33,783 nt of DNA, from positions 1 through 33,783 of the forward strand of contig JARKNW010000160.1 in NCBI GenBank assembly GCA_029976075.1, written 5' to 3'. Source of the stretch: Pleomorphomonas sp. (GTDB lineage Bacteria > Pseudomonadota > Alphaproteobacteria > Rhizobiales > Pleomorphomonadaceae). Position numbers and translations under genes: made by a program. Of the stretch, positions 1-6,947 are shown one piece after another; positions within the stretch are counted from its first letter, which is position 1; every line of letters starts with the position of its first letter. Under the pieces are notes generated by a model that worked only from the letters and a program-made list of their open reading frames with translations, was not told the DNA's origin and made no database searches.

Positions 1-107
1 AAGGCGATGAACTCGCCGGAGTGGATGGTCAGCGACAGCTCCGAGATGACCTCGACGGAGCCGAACCGCTTGGACACCGAATCCAGTTCGATGCTGCTCA
101 CCTGCAT
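1..107 (-). CDS. ABC transporter ATP-binding protein, N-terminal fragment (probable sugar uptake)
   Basis: The gene runs off the left edge; only about 35 residues are visible. The translation begins MQVSSIELDSVSKRFGSVEV and continues into a SGEFIA stretch just before where the Walker A motif would lie. This is the usual N-terminus of MalK/UgpC-like ATPases, which energise carbohydrate importers at the inner membrane. Two starts are possible: ATG at 105-107, only 3 nt after GGAGG, or GTG at 99-101, which has a more normal 9-nt spacing from GGAGG and gives MSSIELD. The gene is divergent from the GntR-type regulator and has a good promoter overlapped by a candidate operator, so it is probably that regulator's target. 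The substrate cannot be told from this fragment. Confidence 0.75.
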   Translation of the reverse strand, partial: MQVSSIELDSVSKRFGSVEVISELSLTIHSGEFIA

Positions 108-131
108 TCTCCTCCACAAAACCAGTTTTCT

Positions 132-152
132 TCTTATGGTATGATGATAAGA
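132..152. promoter_or_regulatory. Candidate GntR/FadR-family operator
   Basis: This is a perfect 6-bp inverted repeat, TCTTAT (132-137) and ATAAGA (147-152), with a 9-nt spacer GGTATGATG. It lies between the divergent ABC and GntR genes and covers the -10 edge and expected start point of the ABC promoter. AT-rich palindromes of about this size are usual for FadR-subfamily regulators of sugar-acid genes. That the neighbouring regulator binds here is inferred from position. Confidence 0.5.
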
Positions 153-179
153 TTGTACGGCGAGCAGGGGCCTTGTCAA
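152..179 (-). promoter_or_regulatory. Promoter of the ABC ATPase gene
   Basis: On the minus strand TTGACA (179-174) is separated by 16 nt from TACAAT (157-152), a near-consensus housekeeping promoter. The predicted start is about 145, giving a leader of roughly 40 nt before the ABC ATPase gene. The -10 box touches the inverted repeat at 132-152, which suits repression. Confidence 0.6.
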
Positions 180-448
180 TCCTCGCGTTGGACATTTTTG
201 GCGAGAAAGGTACAGCTAGCCGGCGCTTCCGGGGGGAAGAGCGGGATTCGGTGGGTGCCATTTCCCTGCCGGGGCCTCGATCGGGCATGCCGCTGGAAAC
301 AGCGGTTGTCCGCTGGATGGCCCGAGCGTTCATCGGACTGAGTGGCTTCTCAGGCCGATTGCCGAATGCTCCATTTGGATTGGCTGGGCAGCCGCTGTTC
401 ATCTGGCCGGTGCGGCCCGATCGGCGGGTGCTCTGGGAAAAGAGAAGT
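180..448. other. Leader region upstream of the GntR gene, nothing further recognised
   Basis: About 270 bases lie between the divergent promoter region and the chosen start of the regulator. An open frame continues upstream from the regulator to position 173, but its translation does not look like the GntR family and no ribosome-binding site supports it. I see no clear promoter, RNA element or repeat. Confidence 0.4.
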
Positions 449-1186
449 ATGTTCGAAAGAGATTCCACCATCGGCACCATGAGTGCCCAGGTCGCGCGAA
501 TCATCGGCACTCGCATTGTGTCCGGCGAGTTCGGCCCAGGCGACTCCCTTCCGATCGAAGCCGAACTTTGTCAGGAGTACGGCGTCAGCCGGTCCACGGT
601 GCGCGAGGCCGTGAAGAACCTTGCCGCCAAGCGATTGATCGAGGTGGCACCCAAGCTCGGCACGCGGGTATTGCCGTTTGCCGACTGGAACCTCCTCGAC
701 CCCGACGTGCTCTCCTGGCGCCTCAGTGCCCAGTTCGACGAGGGGATCATCGAGGATCTCTATGAGGTGCGTCAGTGCTTCGAGCCGCGGGCCTGCTATC
801 TCGCGGCGCGTTCCGGCACGACGGAAGATCACGACCGCATCGGCCGGCGCTATTCCGACATGGTGTCGATGCTGGATCAGGCGCCGCTTGCCGCAGGCGC
901 CGAAAGCGAGTTCCATCTCGCCATCATCGCCGCGACGCACAACGGTCTGTTCGTGACCATCGGCGGTGCCGTCAAGACGGCACTCAAGGCATCCTTCAGC
1001 CTGACGCAGAAGGACGCGAGCGGCACGCCGATCGATCTGGCTCCCTACGAGGAAGTGCTTTCGGCCATTCTGGCGCGCGATGGCGGACGCGCCGAAGCGG
1101 CGATGCGGCGTCTCCTCGACCTGTCGCGTCAGCGGGTGCTGGCAGCCGTCGCCCACCATCGGGAGCGTGGGCGCGGCTGGCGTTGA
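449..1186 (+). CDS. GntR-family transcriptional regulator, FadR subfamily (FCD domain)
   Basis: A 245-residue DNA-binding repressor or activator. Residues about 10-75 form the winged helix-turn-helix, with SGEFGPGDSLPIEAELCQEY and SRSTVREAVKNL as the family hallmarks and a GTRV wing. Residues about 95-225 form the all-helical FCD effector domain, with VRQCFEPRACYLAA and FHLAIIAATHN, which normally carries metal- or ligand-binding histidines. The start ATG at 449 is preceded by AAGAGAAG and gives the MFERDS-type N-terminus; ATG at 479 is an alternative. The closest functional relatives by pattern are regulators of sugar acids and galactonate-type compounds (DgoR-like), which fits the divergent ABC gene. 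The ligand is unknown. The stop is 14 bp from the convergent stop of the yehW-like gene. Confidence 0.88.
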   Translation: MFERDSTIGTMSAQVARIIGTRIVSGEFGPGDSLPIEAELCQEYGVSRSTVREAVKNLAAKRLIEVAPKLGTRVLPFADWNLLDPDVLSWRLSAQFDEGIIEDLYEVRQCFEPRACYLAARSGTTEDHDRIGRRYSDMVSMLDQAPLAAGAESEFHLAIIAATHNGLFVTIGGAVKTALKASFSLTQKDASGTPIDLAPYEEVLSAILARDGGRAEAAMRRLLDLSRQRVLAAVAHHRERGRGWR

Positions 1187-1200
1187 GACTTACTCGCCGC

Positions 1201-1989
1201 TCAGGTGCTTGACGCTTGCGGTTCGACCGGTTCGGTTGGCCGCATCCCCTGGGTCGTGCCGCTCCGCTTCGCTGCATGGCGCGCAACCGCCTGAAAGCCG
1301 TCGGAAATCAGTACGGCCAGGATGCCGGTGATGACGCCGCCCTGGACGACGAAGGCGAGATTGTTGGAAAGAAGCCCCGCGACGATCACCTCGCCGAGAC
1401 CCTTGGCTGCCACCGTCGAACCTATGGTCGCCGTGGCGAGGCCGATGACCGCGGACAGCCTGATGCCCTCGAGGATCAGCGGCATGGCGAGTGGCAGTTC
1501 GATTTTCACAAGATGCTGTCGATTGGTCATGCCCATGGCCGCGGCGGCCTCGACCACGGCGGGTGGCAGCGTCGACAAGCCGATCAGGGTGTTCTCGAAG
1601 ATCGGCAGCAGTCCGTAGAGGAACAGCGCCATGCGGGTCGGTGCCTCGCCGAACCCCATGACCGGCACGGAGAGAGCCAGCACCGCCACCGGCGGGAAGG
1701 TCTGGCCGATGTTGACGATGGCTCGCGACAAGGCAAGGAACTCGGCCCCGGCCGGGCGGGTGACGAAAATGGCAAGGCCGACCGCCACGATGGCAGCCGC
1801 CATCGTCGAGAGGACAACGGTCAGCAGGTGCGCCAGGGTCAGGTCGACGAGACTGCTCTGGACGTAGATTGCCGGTGCGCCGTTGCTGGTTAGCGGCGAG
1901 AGGAGGCCGGCAAAGCGGTCGGGTGCAATGAGAAATGCGAGCAGAACGCCGAGGACGGCGAGCCGCAGGATCAGGCCGACACTCTTCAT
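1201..1989 (-). CDS. yehW: Osmoprotectant-type ABC transporter permease, YehW-like
   Basis: A 262-residue inner-membrane permease with about six membrane segments and one MetI-type domain. The cytoplasmic EAA-like loop is near VEAAAAMGMTNRQHLVKIELP, followed by a conserved MPLILEGIR segment, both typical of the OpuB/OpuC/YehW betaine-choline permeases. Its ATG overlaps the stop of the upstream ATPase gene (ATGA, 1986-1989), so the two are translationally coupled. It is the last gene of a four-gene unit in the same order as E. coli yehZYXW (binding protein, long permease, ATPase, short permease). The hydrophilic tail of about 25 residues is not conserved in character. Family assignment is firm; the exact substrate is not. 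Confidence 0.85.
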   Translation of the reverse strand: MKSVGLILRLAVLGVLLAFLIAPDRFAGLLSPLTSNGAPAIYVQSSLVDLTLAHLLTVVLSTMAAAIVAVGLAIFVTRPAGAEFLALSRAIVNIGQTFPPVAVLALSVPVMGFGEAPTRMALFLYGLLPIFENTLIGLSTLPPAVVEAAAAMGMTNRQHLVKIELPLAMPLILEGIRLSAVIGLATATIGSTVAAKGLGEVIVAGLLSNNLAFVVQGGVITGILAVLISDGFQAVARHAAKRSGTTQGMRPTEPVEPQASST

Positions 1990-2924
1990 TGCGGCCGAGC
2001 CGCCCGCACGGCGATGTTCTCAAGGCTGACGCGTCCAAGCGCCTTGCCGGTCGCGTCTACCACAGGCGCCATCTTGCGCCCGGACCACAGCAGCGAGCCG
2101 AGGCCTTCATAGAGAGTGGCGTTGGCGGCAAGCGGCGAACCGTCCGCTTCTCCCGGCTCTACCACCGAGCCAATTGTGCCGAGCGTCAGGTAGTGGAACG
2201 GGCGATCGGCCGTGCCGATCAGGTCGTCGACGAAGGTATCGGCGGGACGGGCAAGAATCTCGGCCGCCGGGGCATATTGCTTGAGGTGGCCAGCGTCCAT
2301 CACGGCAATGCGGTCGCCGAGGTGGATGGCCTCGTCCATGTCGTGGGTGACTAGCAGGATGGTCGTGCCGGTGCGTCGTTGAATGGCCTTGAGGTCGGCT
2401 TGCGCCTTGCCGCGAATGATAGGATCGAGGGCGCCGAACGGTTCGTCCATCAAAAGCAGGGCGGGCTTGGCTGCCATGGCCCGGGCGACGCCGACGCGTT
2501 GCTGCTGACCACCGGAGAGTTCGTGCGGGTAGCGGCCGGCGAACTGGGCATGGTCGAGCTGGAACAGCTCCATCAGTTCCTCGACGCGTGCCGCTACCTT
2601 CTTGCGGTCCCAGCCGAGCAACATCGGCACGGTGGCGATGTTGCGCGCGACGGTCCAATGTGGAAACAGGCCGTGGTTCTGGATGGCATAGCCGATCGAG
2701 CGGCGGAGCTCGTAGGCCGGCATCTTCGATACGTCGCTGCCATCGATGACCACCCGCCCGTCGGTTGGCTCGATCAGCCGGTTGACCATGCGCAGGAGCG
2801 TTGATTTGCCGGACCCCGAGGTGCCGACGATGACGGTGATGGTGCCGGATTCGATCTCCATCTGGATGTCATTGACCACGGCGATGCCGCCATAGACCTT
2901 GGTAAGATGGCTGAGTTCGATCAT
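1986..2924 (-). CDS. yehX: Osmoprotectant-type ABC transporter ATP-binding protein, YehX/OpuCA-like
   Basis: A 312-residue ATPase that powers the two flanking permeases. Walker A is GTSGSGKST (34-42), the Q-loop is near Q82, the signature is LSGGQ (136-140), Walker B is LLLMDEP (156-162), the D-loop follows at ALD (165-167) and the switch histidine is H194. The NHGLFPHWTV stretch (83-92) and the MDEAIHLGDRIAVMD segment are hallmarks of glycine betaine/proline ATPases. Residues about 240-312 form a C-terminal region that may hold one CBS-like unit, as in OpuCA-type proteins, where such units sense ionic strength. The start overlaps the upstream permease stop by 4 bp and the stop overlaps the next permease start by 4 bp, which indicates one operon with coupled translation. 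Confidence 0.9.
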   Translation of the reverse strand: MIELSHLTKVYGGIAVVNDIQMEIESGTITVIVGTSGSGKSTLLRMVNRLIEPTDGRVVIDGSDVSKMPAYELRRSIGYAIQNHGLFPHWTVARNIATVPMLLGWDRKKVAARVEELMELFQLDHAQFAGRYPHELSGGQQQRVGVARAMAAKPALLLMDEPFGALDPIIRGKAQADLKAIQRRTGTTILLVTHDMDEAIHLGDRIAVMDAGHLKQYAPAAEILARPADTFVDDLIGTADRPFHYLTLGTIGSVVEPGEADGSPLAANATLYEGLGSLLWSGRKMAPVVDATGKALGRVSLENIAVRAARPQ

Positions 2925-4105
2925 GCCTTGTCCTTGCCGGAAATCTCGATGGCGGCGTCGAGCACCACGGCGGCGGCAAACGCCAGCGCCACCGGCGGCA
3001 GCGCGCCGAGCAGAATGAGGTCGGTGGCCGTCTGGCCGAGCCCCTGGAACAGGAAGGTACCGAAGCCGCCGCCGCCGATCAGCGCTGCCACCGTGGCAAG
3101 GCCGATGTTCTGGACCAGGATGATGCGGATGCCGGTGAGGATGATGGGAAGAGCGAGCGGTATTTCCACCTGGAAGAGCCGCTGCAAGCCGGTCAGCCCC
3201 ATGCCACGCGCTGCGTCAACCACCGCGCGCGACACGCCTGACAGCCCGACCACGGTGTTGGCGACCATCGGCAGCAACGAATAAAGGAACAGCGCCACGA
3301 AGGCGGGAGCCATGCCGATGCCACGGATGCCGATGGCATGTGCGCCCGGCACATGCAGGGCCACCCAGCCGAGCGGAGCAATCAGGATGCCGAACAGGGC
3401 CATCGACGGGATGGTCTGGATGACGTTGAGAATGTTGATCAGTGGACCGCGAACGGCACGGATCTGATAGGCGAGGACGCCGAGCGGCAGGCCGACGAGG
3501 ACGGCGGCGACCAGCGAGCCGGCAGCGAGCTCCAGATGGGTGACTGCCTCGCGCCAGAACACGTCGGCACGGCTGCGATATTCGGCGATCAGAGACAGAT
3601 GGCTCCAAGCCCCGGAGGCGAGGAGACCTGAGACCAATGCCATCGTGACGGCGAGCGCGGCGAGCCGGCCAATCGGGCCGAGCCGCAGCCGCACCATGGC
3701 ATCCGTCACCAACATCGCGGCGGCAAACAGACCGACCCAGAAGCCGGTTGCGGGAGCAATGCGGGCGTAGTGGTTATCGGCCGGTGTGAGATAAGCAGCG
3801 GCTTCGCCGATGCCGAGCGCCAGCGCGCCGACAGCCAAGGCGCCGAGCGCCAGACGAGCGGTCGGGCTGCGGCTTGCCACGGCGGCCAGAAGGGTGGCAG
3901 CGAGCACGGCGGTGACCGCCAGTGCCATGGTCATCGGCAAGGCGTTGAACAGCCAAAGTCCTGTTCCCGAGGCGATCCGGTTTGCTCGAAAGGTCGCAAA
4001 GGGCAGCGTCAGTGCCGTAGCCAACAGAATGGCGATGACGATGCCGAAACGATCGATCCGCGGCAGCGCGGCTTCCTTCGTTGCAGCATCTGCGAACATC
4101 GTCAT
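2921..4105 (-). CDS. yehY: Osmoprotectant-type ABC transporter permease with N-terminal extension, YehY-like
   Basis: A 394-residue permease, close to the 385 residues of E. coli YehY and much longer than YehW. The N-terminal half has about five extra membrane segments; the C-terminal half (about 195-385) is the MetI transport domain, with NVIQTIPSMALFGILIAPLG and a VVDAARGMGLTGLQRLFQVE loop that contacts the ATPase. The frame stays open upstream to 4162, but that extension is encoded by the hairpin between this gene and the binding-protein gene. I therefore chose ATG at 4103-4105, with GAG 7 nt upstream; ATG at 4097-4099 is possible. The weak ribosome-binding site directly after a terminator-like structure suggests lower expression than the binding protein. 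Confidence 0.87.
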   Translation of the reverse strand: MTMFADAATKEAALPRIDRFGIVIAILLATALTLPFATFRANRIASGTGLWLFNALPMTMALAVTAVLAATLLAAVASRSPTARLALGALAVGALALGIGEAAAYLTPADNHYARIAPATGFWVGLFAAAMLVTDAMVRLRLGPIGRLAALAVTMALVSGLLASGAWSHLSLIAEYRSRADVFWREAVTHLELAAGSLVAAVLVGLPLGVLAYQIRAVRGPLINILNVIQTIPSMALFGILIAPLGWVALHVPGAHAIGIRGIGMAPAFVALFLYSLLPMVANTVVGLSGVSRAVVDAARGMGLTGLQRLFQVEIPLALPIILTGIRIILVQNIGLATVAALIGGGGFGTFLFQGLGQTATDLILLGALPPVALAFAAAVVLDAAIEISGKDKA

Positions 4106-4116
4106 GGCAATACTCG

Positions 4117-4150
4117 AAAAATGCGGAGAGCCCGGGCAGGCGGGCTCTCC
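4117..4150 (-). terminator. Intrinsic terminator/attenuator inside the yehZYXW-like operon
   Basis: A perfect 10-bp stem, GGAGAGCCCG (4125-4134) with CGGGCTCTCC (4141-4150), 6-nt loop, is followed on the minus strand by GCATTTTT. It begins about 14 bp after the binding-protein stop and ends about 12 bp before the permease start. The likely role is partial termination plus protection of the upstream mRNA, so the binding protein is made in excess over the membrane parts. Confidence 0.75.
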
Positions 4151-4163
4151 GTCTGGAGGCACA

Positions 4164-5072
4164 TTATTTCAGGAAGCCCTTGGACTTCAGGTAGTCTTCC
4201 GCGACCGCCTTGGCCGGCTCGCCACCGATCTGAACCCGGGCGTTGAGGTCCTGCAATGTCGTGAGGTCGAGGCTTTCGAAGATCGGTTTCAGCGTGTCGG
4301 CGATCTTCGGATTGGCCTTCAGCACCTCCTCGCGGACGATGGCCGTCGGCTGGTAGACCGGCTGAACCGCCTTGTCGTCGGTAAGCACCACCAGGCCGGA
4401 TGGAGCGATGGCGCCATCGGTGCCATAGACCATGGCGGCATTGGTGCCGTTGGTCTGGTCGGCCGCCGCCTTGATGGTGGCTGCCGTGTCGCCACCCGAC
4501 AGTACGATCAACTGGTCAGGCGTCAGCTTGAAGCCGTAGGTGGCCTGGAAGGATGGCAGGGCCGAGGCAGAATTGACGAACTCGGCGGAGCCGGCGAGTT
4601 TCACCTGTCCGCCCTTGGTCACCCAGGCGCCGAAATCGCTGAGCGACTTGACGCCGGCCTTGTCGGCCACATCCTTGCGGAGCGCGATGGCCCAGGTGTT
4701 GTTGGCCGGCGATGGCGTCAGCCAGACGATCTTGTTGGCGTCATAGTCGAGCTTCTTGGCCTCTTCGTAGGCCTTGGCTGCATCCTTCCAGATGGGATCG
4801 TCTGCCTTGTTGAAGAAGAAGGCGGCGTTGCCGGTGTATTCGGGATAAATGTCGATTTCACCGGTTGTGATCGCCTGACGAACCACCGGCGTCGCACCCA
4901 ACTGGATGCGATCCTCGGTTTCGATCCCGGCGTTCTGAAGCGCAAGCAGGATGATGTTGCCGATGACGCCGCCTTCGGTGTCGATCTTCGAGGAGACCAC
5001 GACCTTTGCATCGGCCGTGCCGGCGAGAAGGGCGAGGGCAAGCACAGCGGTGGCATATTTCAAAGGGGTCAT
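4164..5072 (-). CDS. osmF: Osmoprotectant-type ABC transporter substrate-binding protein, OsmF/YehZ-like
   Basis: A 302-residue periplasmic binding protein. Residues 1-22 are a signal peptide (MTPLKY, hydrophobic core, cleavage after ADA, no lipobox cysteine). The mature protein opens KVVVSSKIDTEGGVIGN and has GEIDIYPEYTGNA near residues 70-85, the signature of the OpuC/OsmF group that binds betaine or choline-like quaternary amines. Start ATG 5070-5072 has AGGAGA 7 nt upstream; the frame extends to 5141 but without a better start. It is the first gene of the yehZYXW-like unit. Known: E. coli OsmF/YehZ is a low-affinity betaine binder induced by stress rather than a classical osmoprotection system. 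Substrate here is inferred only. Confidence 0.88.
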   Translation of the reverse strand: MTPLKYATAVLALALLAGTADAKVVVSSKIDTEGGVIGNIILLALQNAGIETEDRIQLGATPVVRQAITTGEIDIYPEYTGNAAFFFNKADDPIWKDAAKAYEEAKKLDYDANKIVWLTPSPANNTWAIALRKDVADKAGVKSLSDFGAWVTKGGQVKLAGSAEFVNSASALPSFQATYGFKLTPDQLIVLSGGDTAATIKAAADQTNGTNAAMVYGTDGAIAPSGLVVLTDDKAVQPVYQPTAIVREEVLKANPKIADTLKPIFESLDLTTLQDLNARVQIGGEPAKAVAEDYLKSKGFLK

Positions 5073-5428
5073 CACTGTTCTCCTGGCTGATGGCGGGCAA
5101 ATGGAGTGTTGCTCAATGCTGGCCGCTGACTGAAGGCGCAATGCCGGGCCGGTTGGAAAGATAGCGAGGGGATTGTCGAAAGCTGGCAGTGGTAGGCCTC
5201 GTTGCCCTCACGGTGTCGTGACCAGTCGGCCAGCCTGGAAACGGGGCAGGCCTGCCAGAAGATCCGGGAGACGACGGTTTGGGCACGTTTTCACCTTTCA
5301 TCGGGAACAATGAGCGGGGTTCCCGATTTGATGAAATTCCCAACAGTTCGATTGGTTCCACCCCACGGCCATCGAAAGGTCGCGACGTTTCCGGGATGGA
5401 ACGCCCCCGCCTGCTTGGTCCTCACGGA
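5073..5428. other. Intergenic region upstream of osmF-like gene
   Basis: About 350 bases between the osmF-like start and the fbp terminator. It must hold the promoter of the yehZYXW-like operon, but I could not pick a convincing -35/-10 pair. The main structured element is the inverted repeat at 5296-5336, described separately. No coding frame here has a plausible start and family match. Confidence 0.4.
5296..5336. repeat. Long imperfect inverted repeat upstream of the osmF-like gene
   Basis: A perfect 8-bp inverted repeat, TCGGGAAC (5301-5308) and GTTCCCGA (5319-5326), has a 10-nt spacer. It is flanked by outer arms TTTCA (5296-5300) and TGAAA (5332-5336) that extend the pairing after a 5-nt bulge. 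It lies about 230 bp upstream of the osmF-like start. It could be a protein-binding site or a transcribed hairpin; there is no real T-run on either side. Confidence 0.45.
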
Positions 5429-5466
5429 CAAAAGGGGCGGCGCGGCCGGCGGCCACGCTCGCCCCT
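5429..5466 (-). terminator. Terminator of fbp
   Basis: AGGGGCG (5433-5439) pairs with CGCCCCT (5460-5466); the 20-nt loop contains a further GGCC/GGCC pairing. On the minus strand the stem is followed by TTTTGT. It lies 22 bp past the fbp stop. Confidence 0.5.
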
Positions 5467-5488
5467 GGTCGATCTCCTGCCGGCTTAG

Positions 5489-6529
5489 TCAGGCGGCGGA
5501 TATGTCGGCTGCGTCGGCCTCGGCGGCATCGGCTTCCGCGTAATAGCGGCCGATGCGCTCGACTTCGTTCTTCGAGCCGAGGACCACGCTGGTGCGCTGG
5601 TGCAGCCGCTCGGGCATGATGTCGAGAATGCGCTGGCGGCCGGTCGTGGCGAGGCCGCCGGCCTGTTCGATAATGAAGGCCATCGGGTTGGCTTCGTAGA
5701 GGAGGCGCAGATGCCCTCCTCTCGGCGCATTGTCGCTATCGGTCGGATACATGAACACGCCGCCCCGCATCAGGATGCGATGGACTTCGGCGACCATGGA
5801 GGCGATCCATCGGGTGTTGAAGCGCTTGCCGCGCGGCCCATCGGGGCCGGCGACGCACTCGCGGACATAGCGGCGGATCGGCTCGGGCCAGTAGCGCTCG
5901 CGGGATGAGTTGATCGCATACTCCGTGGTGTCTTCGGGGACGCGCATGTTGGGGTGGGTGAGCACGAAGACGCCGATGTTGTGATCGAGCGTGAAGCCGT
6001 TGACGCCGTGACCGGAGGTCAGCACCATCATGGTCGAGGAGCCGTAGATGGTATAGCCGGCTGCCACCTGCTTGACGCCGGGCTGCAGATAGCCGCGCTC
6101 GTCGGAGGGATCGACGCCATCCGGCAGGCGCAGGATCGAGAAGATGCTGCCGACCGCCACGTTGACGCCGATGTTGGACGAGCCATCAAGCGGGTCGAAC
6201 AGGAGGAGATAACGGCCGTCGGAACCGCGTGCCATATAGGCATTGTCGAGTTCTTCAGAGGCGACACCGGCCCAGTTGCCGCTTTGCTCGATCATGTAGA
6301 GGAAGATGTCGTTGGCGAGGACGTCCAGTTCCTTCTGTTCTTCGCCCTGCACGTTGCGCGAGCCGGCGTAGCCCATGGTGCCGGCCATGGCGCCGCGGTT
6401 CACCTCGTTGGAGATCGTCTTGCAGGTGGTACAGATGTCGGTCATTAGCGCCGTGAAGACGCCGCTGCCGCCGAGGCGGCGTTGCTCCTGCACCAGAAAG
6501 AGCGGCAGGGTGATGCGTCGATAGGTCAT
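5489..6529 (-). CDS. fbp: Fructose-1,6-bisphosphatase, class I
   Basis: A 346-residue cytoplasmic enzyme that hydrolyses fructose 1,6-bisphosphate to fructose 6-phosphate, the committed step of gluconeogenesis. Metal-binding acidic residues are visible at SEE (91-93) and FDPLDGSSN (111-119). The sugar-phosphate pocket is represented by RGGVFMYP (256-262) and YEANPMAFIIEQAGG (278-292). ATG at 6529 is preceded by AGGAGATACC, a good ribosome-binding site. The C-terminus ends in an Ala/Asp/Glu-rich tail with a repeated EADAA unit, which is not part of the catalytic fold. No cbb (Calvin cycle) genes are nearby, so a gluconeogenic role is most likely. Confidence 0.95.
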   Translation of the reverse strand: MTYRRITLPLFLVQEQRRLGGSGVFTALMTDICTTCKTISNEVNRGAMAGTMGYAGSRNVQGEEQKELDVLANDIFLYMIEQSGNWAGVASEELDNAYMARGSDGRYLLLFDPLDGSSNIGVNVAVGSIFSILRLPDGVDPSDERGYLQPGVKQVAAGYTIYGSSTMMVLTSGHGVNGFTLDHNIGVFVLTHPNMRVPEDTTEYAINSSRERYWPEPIRRYVRECVAGPDGPRGKRFNTRWIASMVAEVHRILMRGGVFMYPTDSDNAPRGGHLRLLYEANPMAFIIEQAGGLATTGRQRILDIMPERLHQRTSVVLGSKNEVERIGRYYAEADAAEADAADISAA

Positions 6530-6947
6530 GGTATCTCCTGTGGGAGGTGGCTGGTCGGTCTGCCTATGCCGCTTTCGGAGGCGTAATGCGCATGAAACGG
6601 GCGCCTAAATTGATTTTTGCCCCGAAGAAAATCGCCTTCACTGAGTTTATCTTTAGATAGTTCGGTGAGTTGTCGAAGTCTTTGATCATAATAGCGGTGC
6701 CTGGGGCGTCGAAAAACTATCCGTTCGGCGAATTAAACGCTAAAGACGCGCGTTGCATGGCACCTATACGTAAAGTGAATGGCTTGGTTCGGACATGTAT
6801 TTGACCGGAGCATGGTGATGCGGTGGCGAACCGTGTGCCTTTTGAGAGGCAGTCCGACTGGAGAGTGGCGCGAGAGTGGGCTTTCAATCGTGCGGGGGCG
6901 CGTTATCCTCGCCGGACTTTGCTGTCAGTCTCTCCACGGAGCCGATC
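6530..6947. other. Divergent intergenic region between fbp and the cyclodeaminase-family gene
   Basis: About 418 bases, noticeably richer in A/T between 6600 and 6780 than the surrounding genes, as expected for divergent promoters. A short inverted repeat TATC-TTTA-GATA (6648-6659) lies about 120 bp upstream of fbp and resembles the core of LysR-type sites, but the match is too short to call. A TATACG (about 6765) could be a -10 box for the rightward gene without a clear -35. Confidence 0.35.

Noticed and set aside
173..448. Upstream extension of the GntR-family gene
   Set aside because: Adds about 92 residues that match nothing in the family; the start at 449 gives the normal length.
3810..5090. 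A 426-residue open frame antisense to the transporter permease and binding-protein genes
   Set aside because: It crosses two well-supported genes and their terminator, and has no family resemblance.
6648..6659. TATC-TTTA-GATA inverted repeat as a CbbR/LysR-type site upstream of fbp
   Set aside because: Only 4-bp arms, no neighbouring LysR gene and no cbb genes; too weak to claim.
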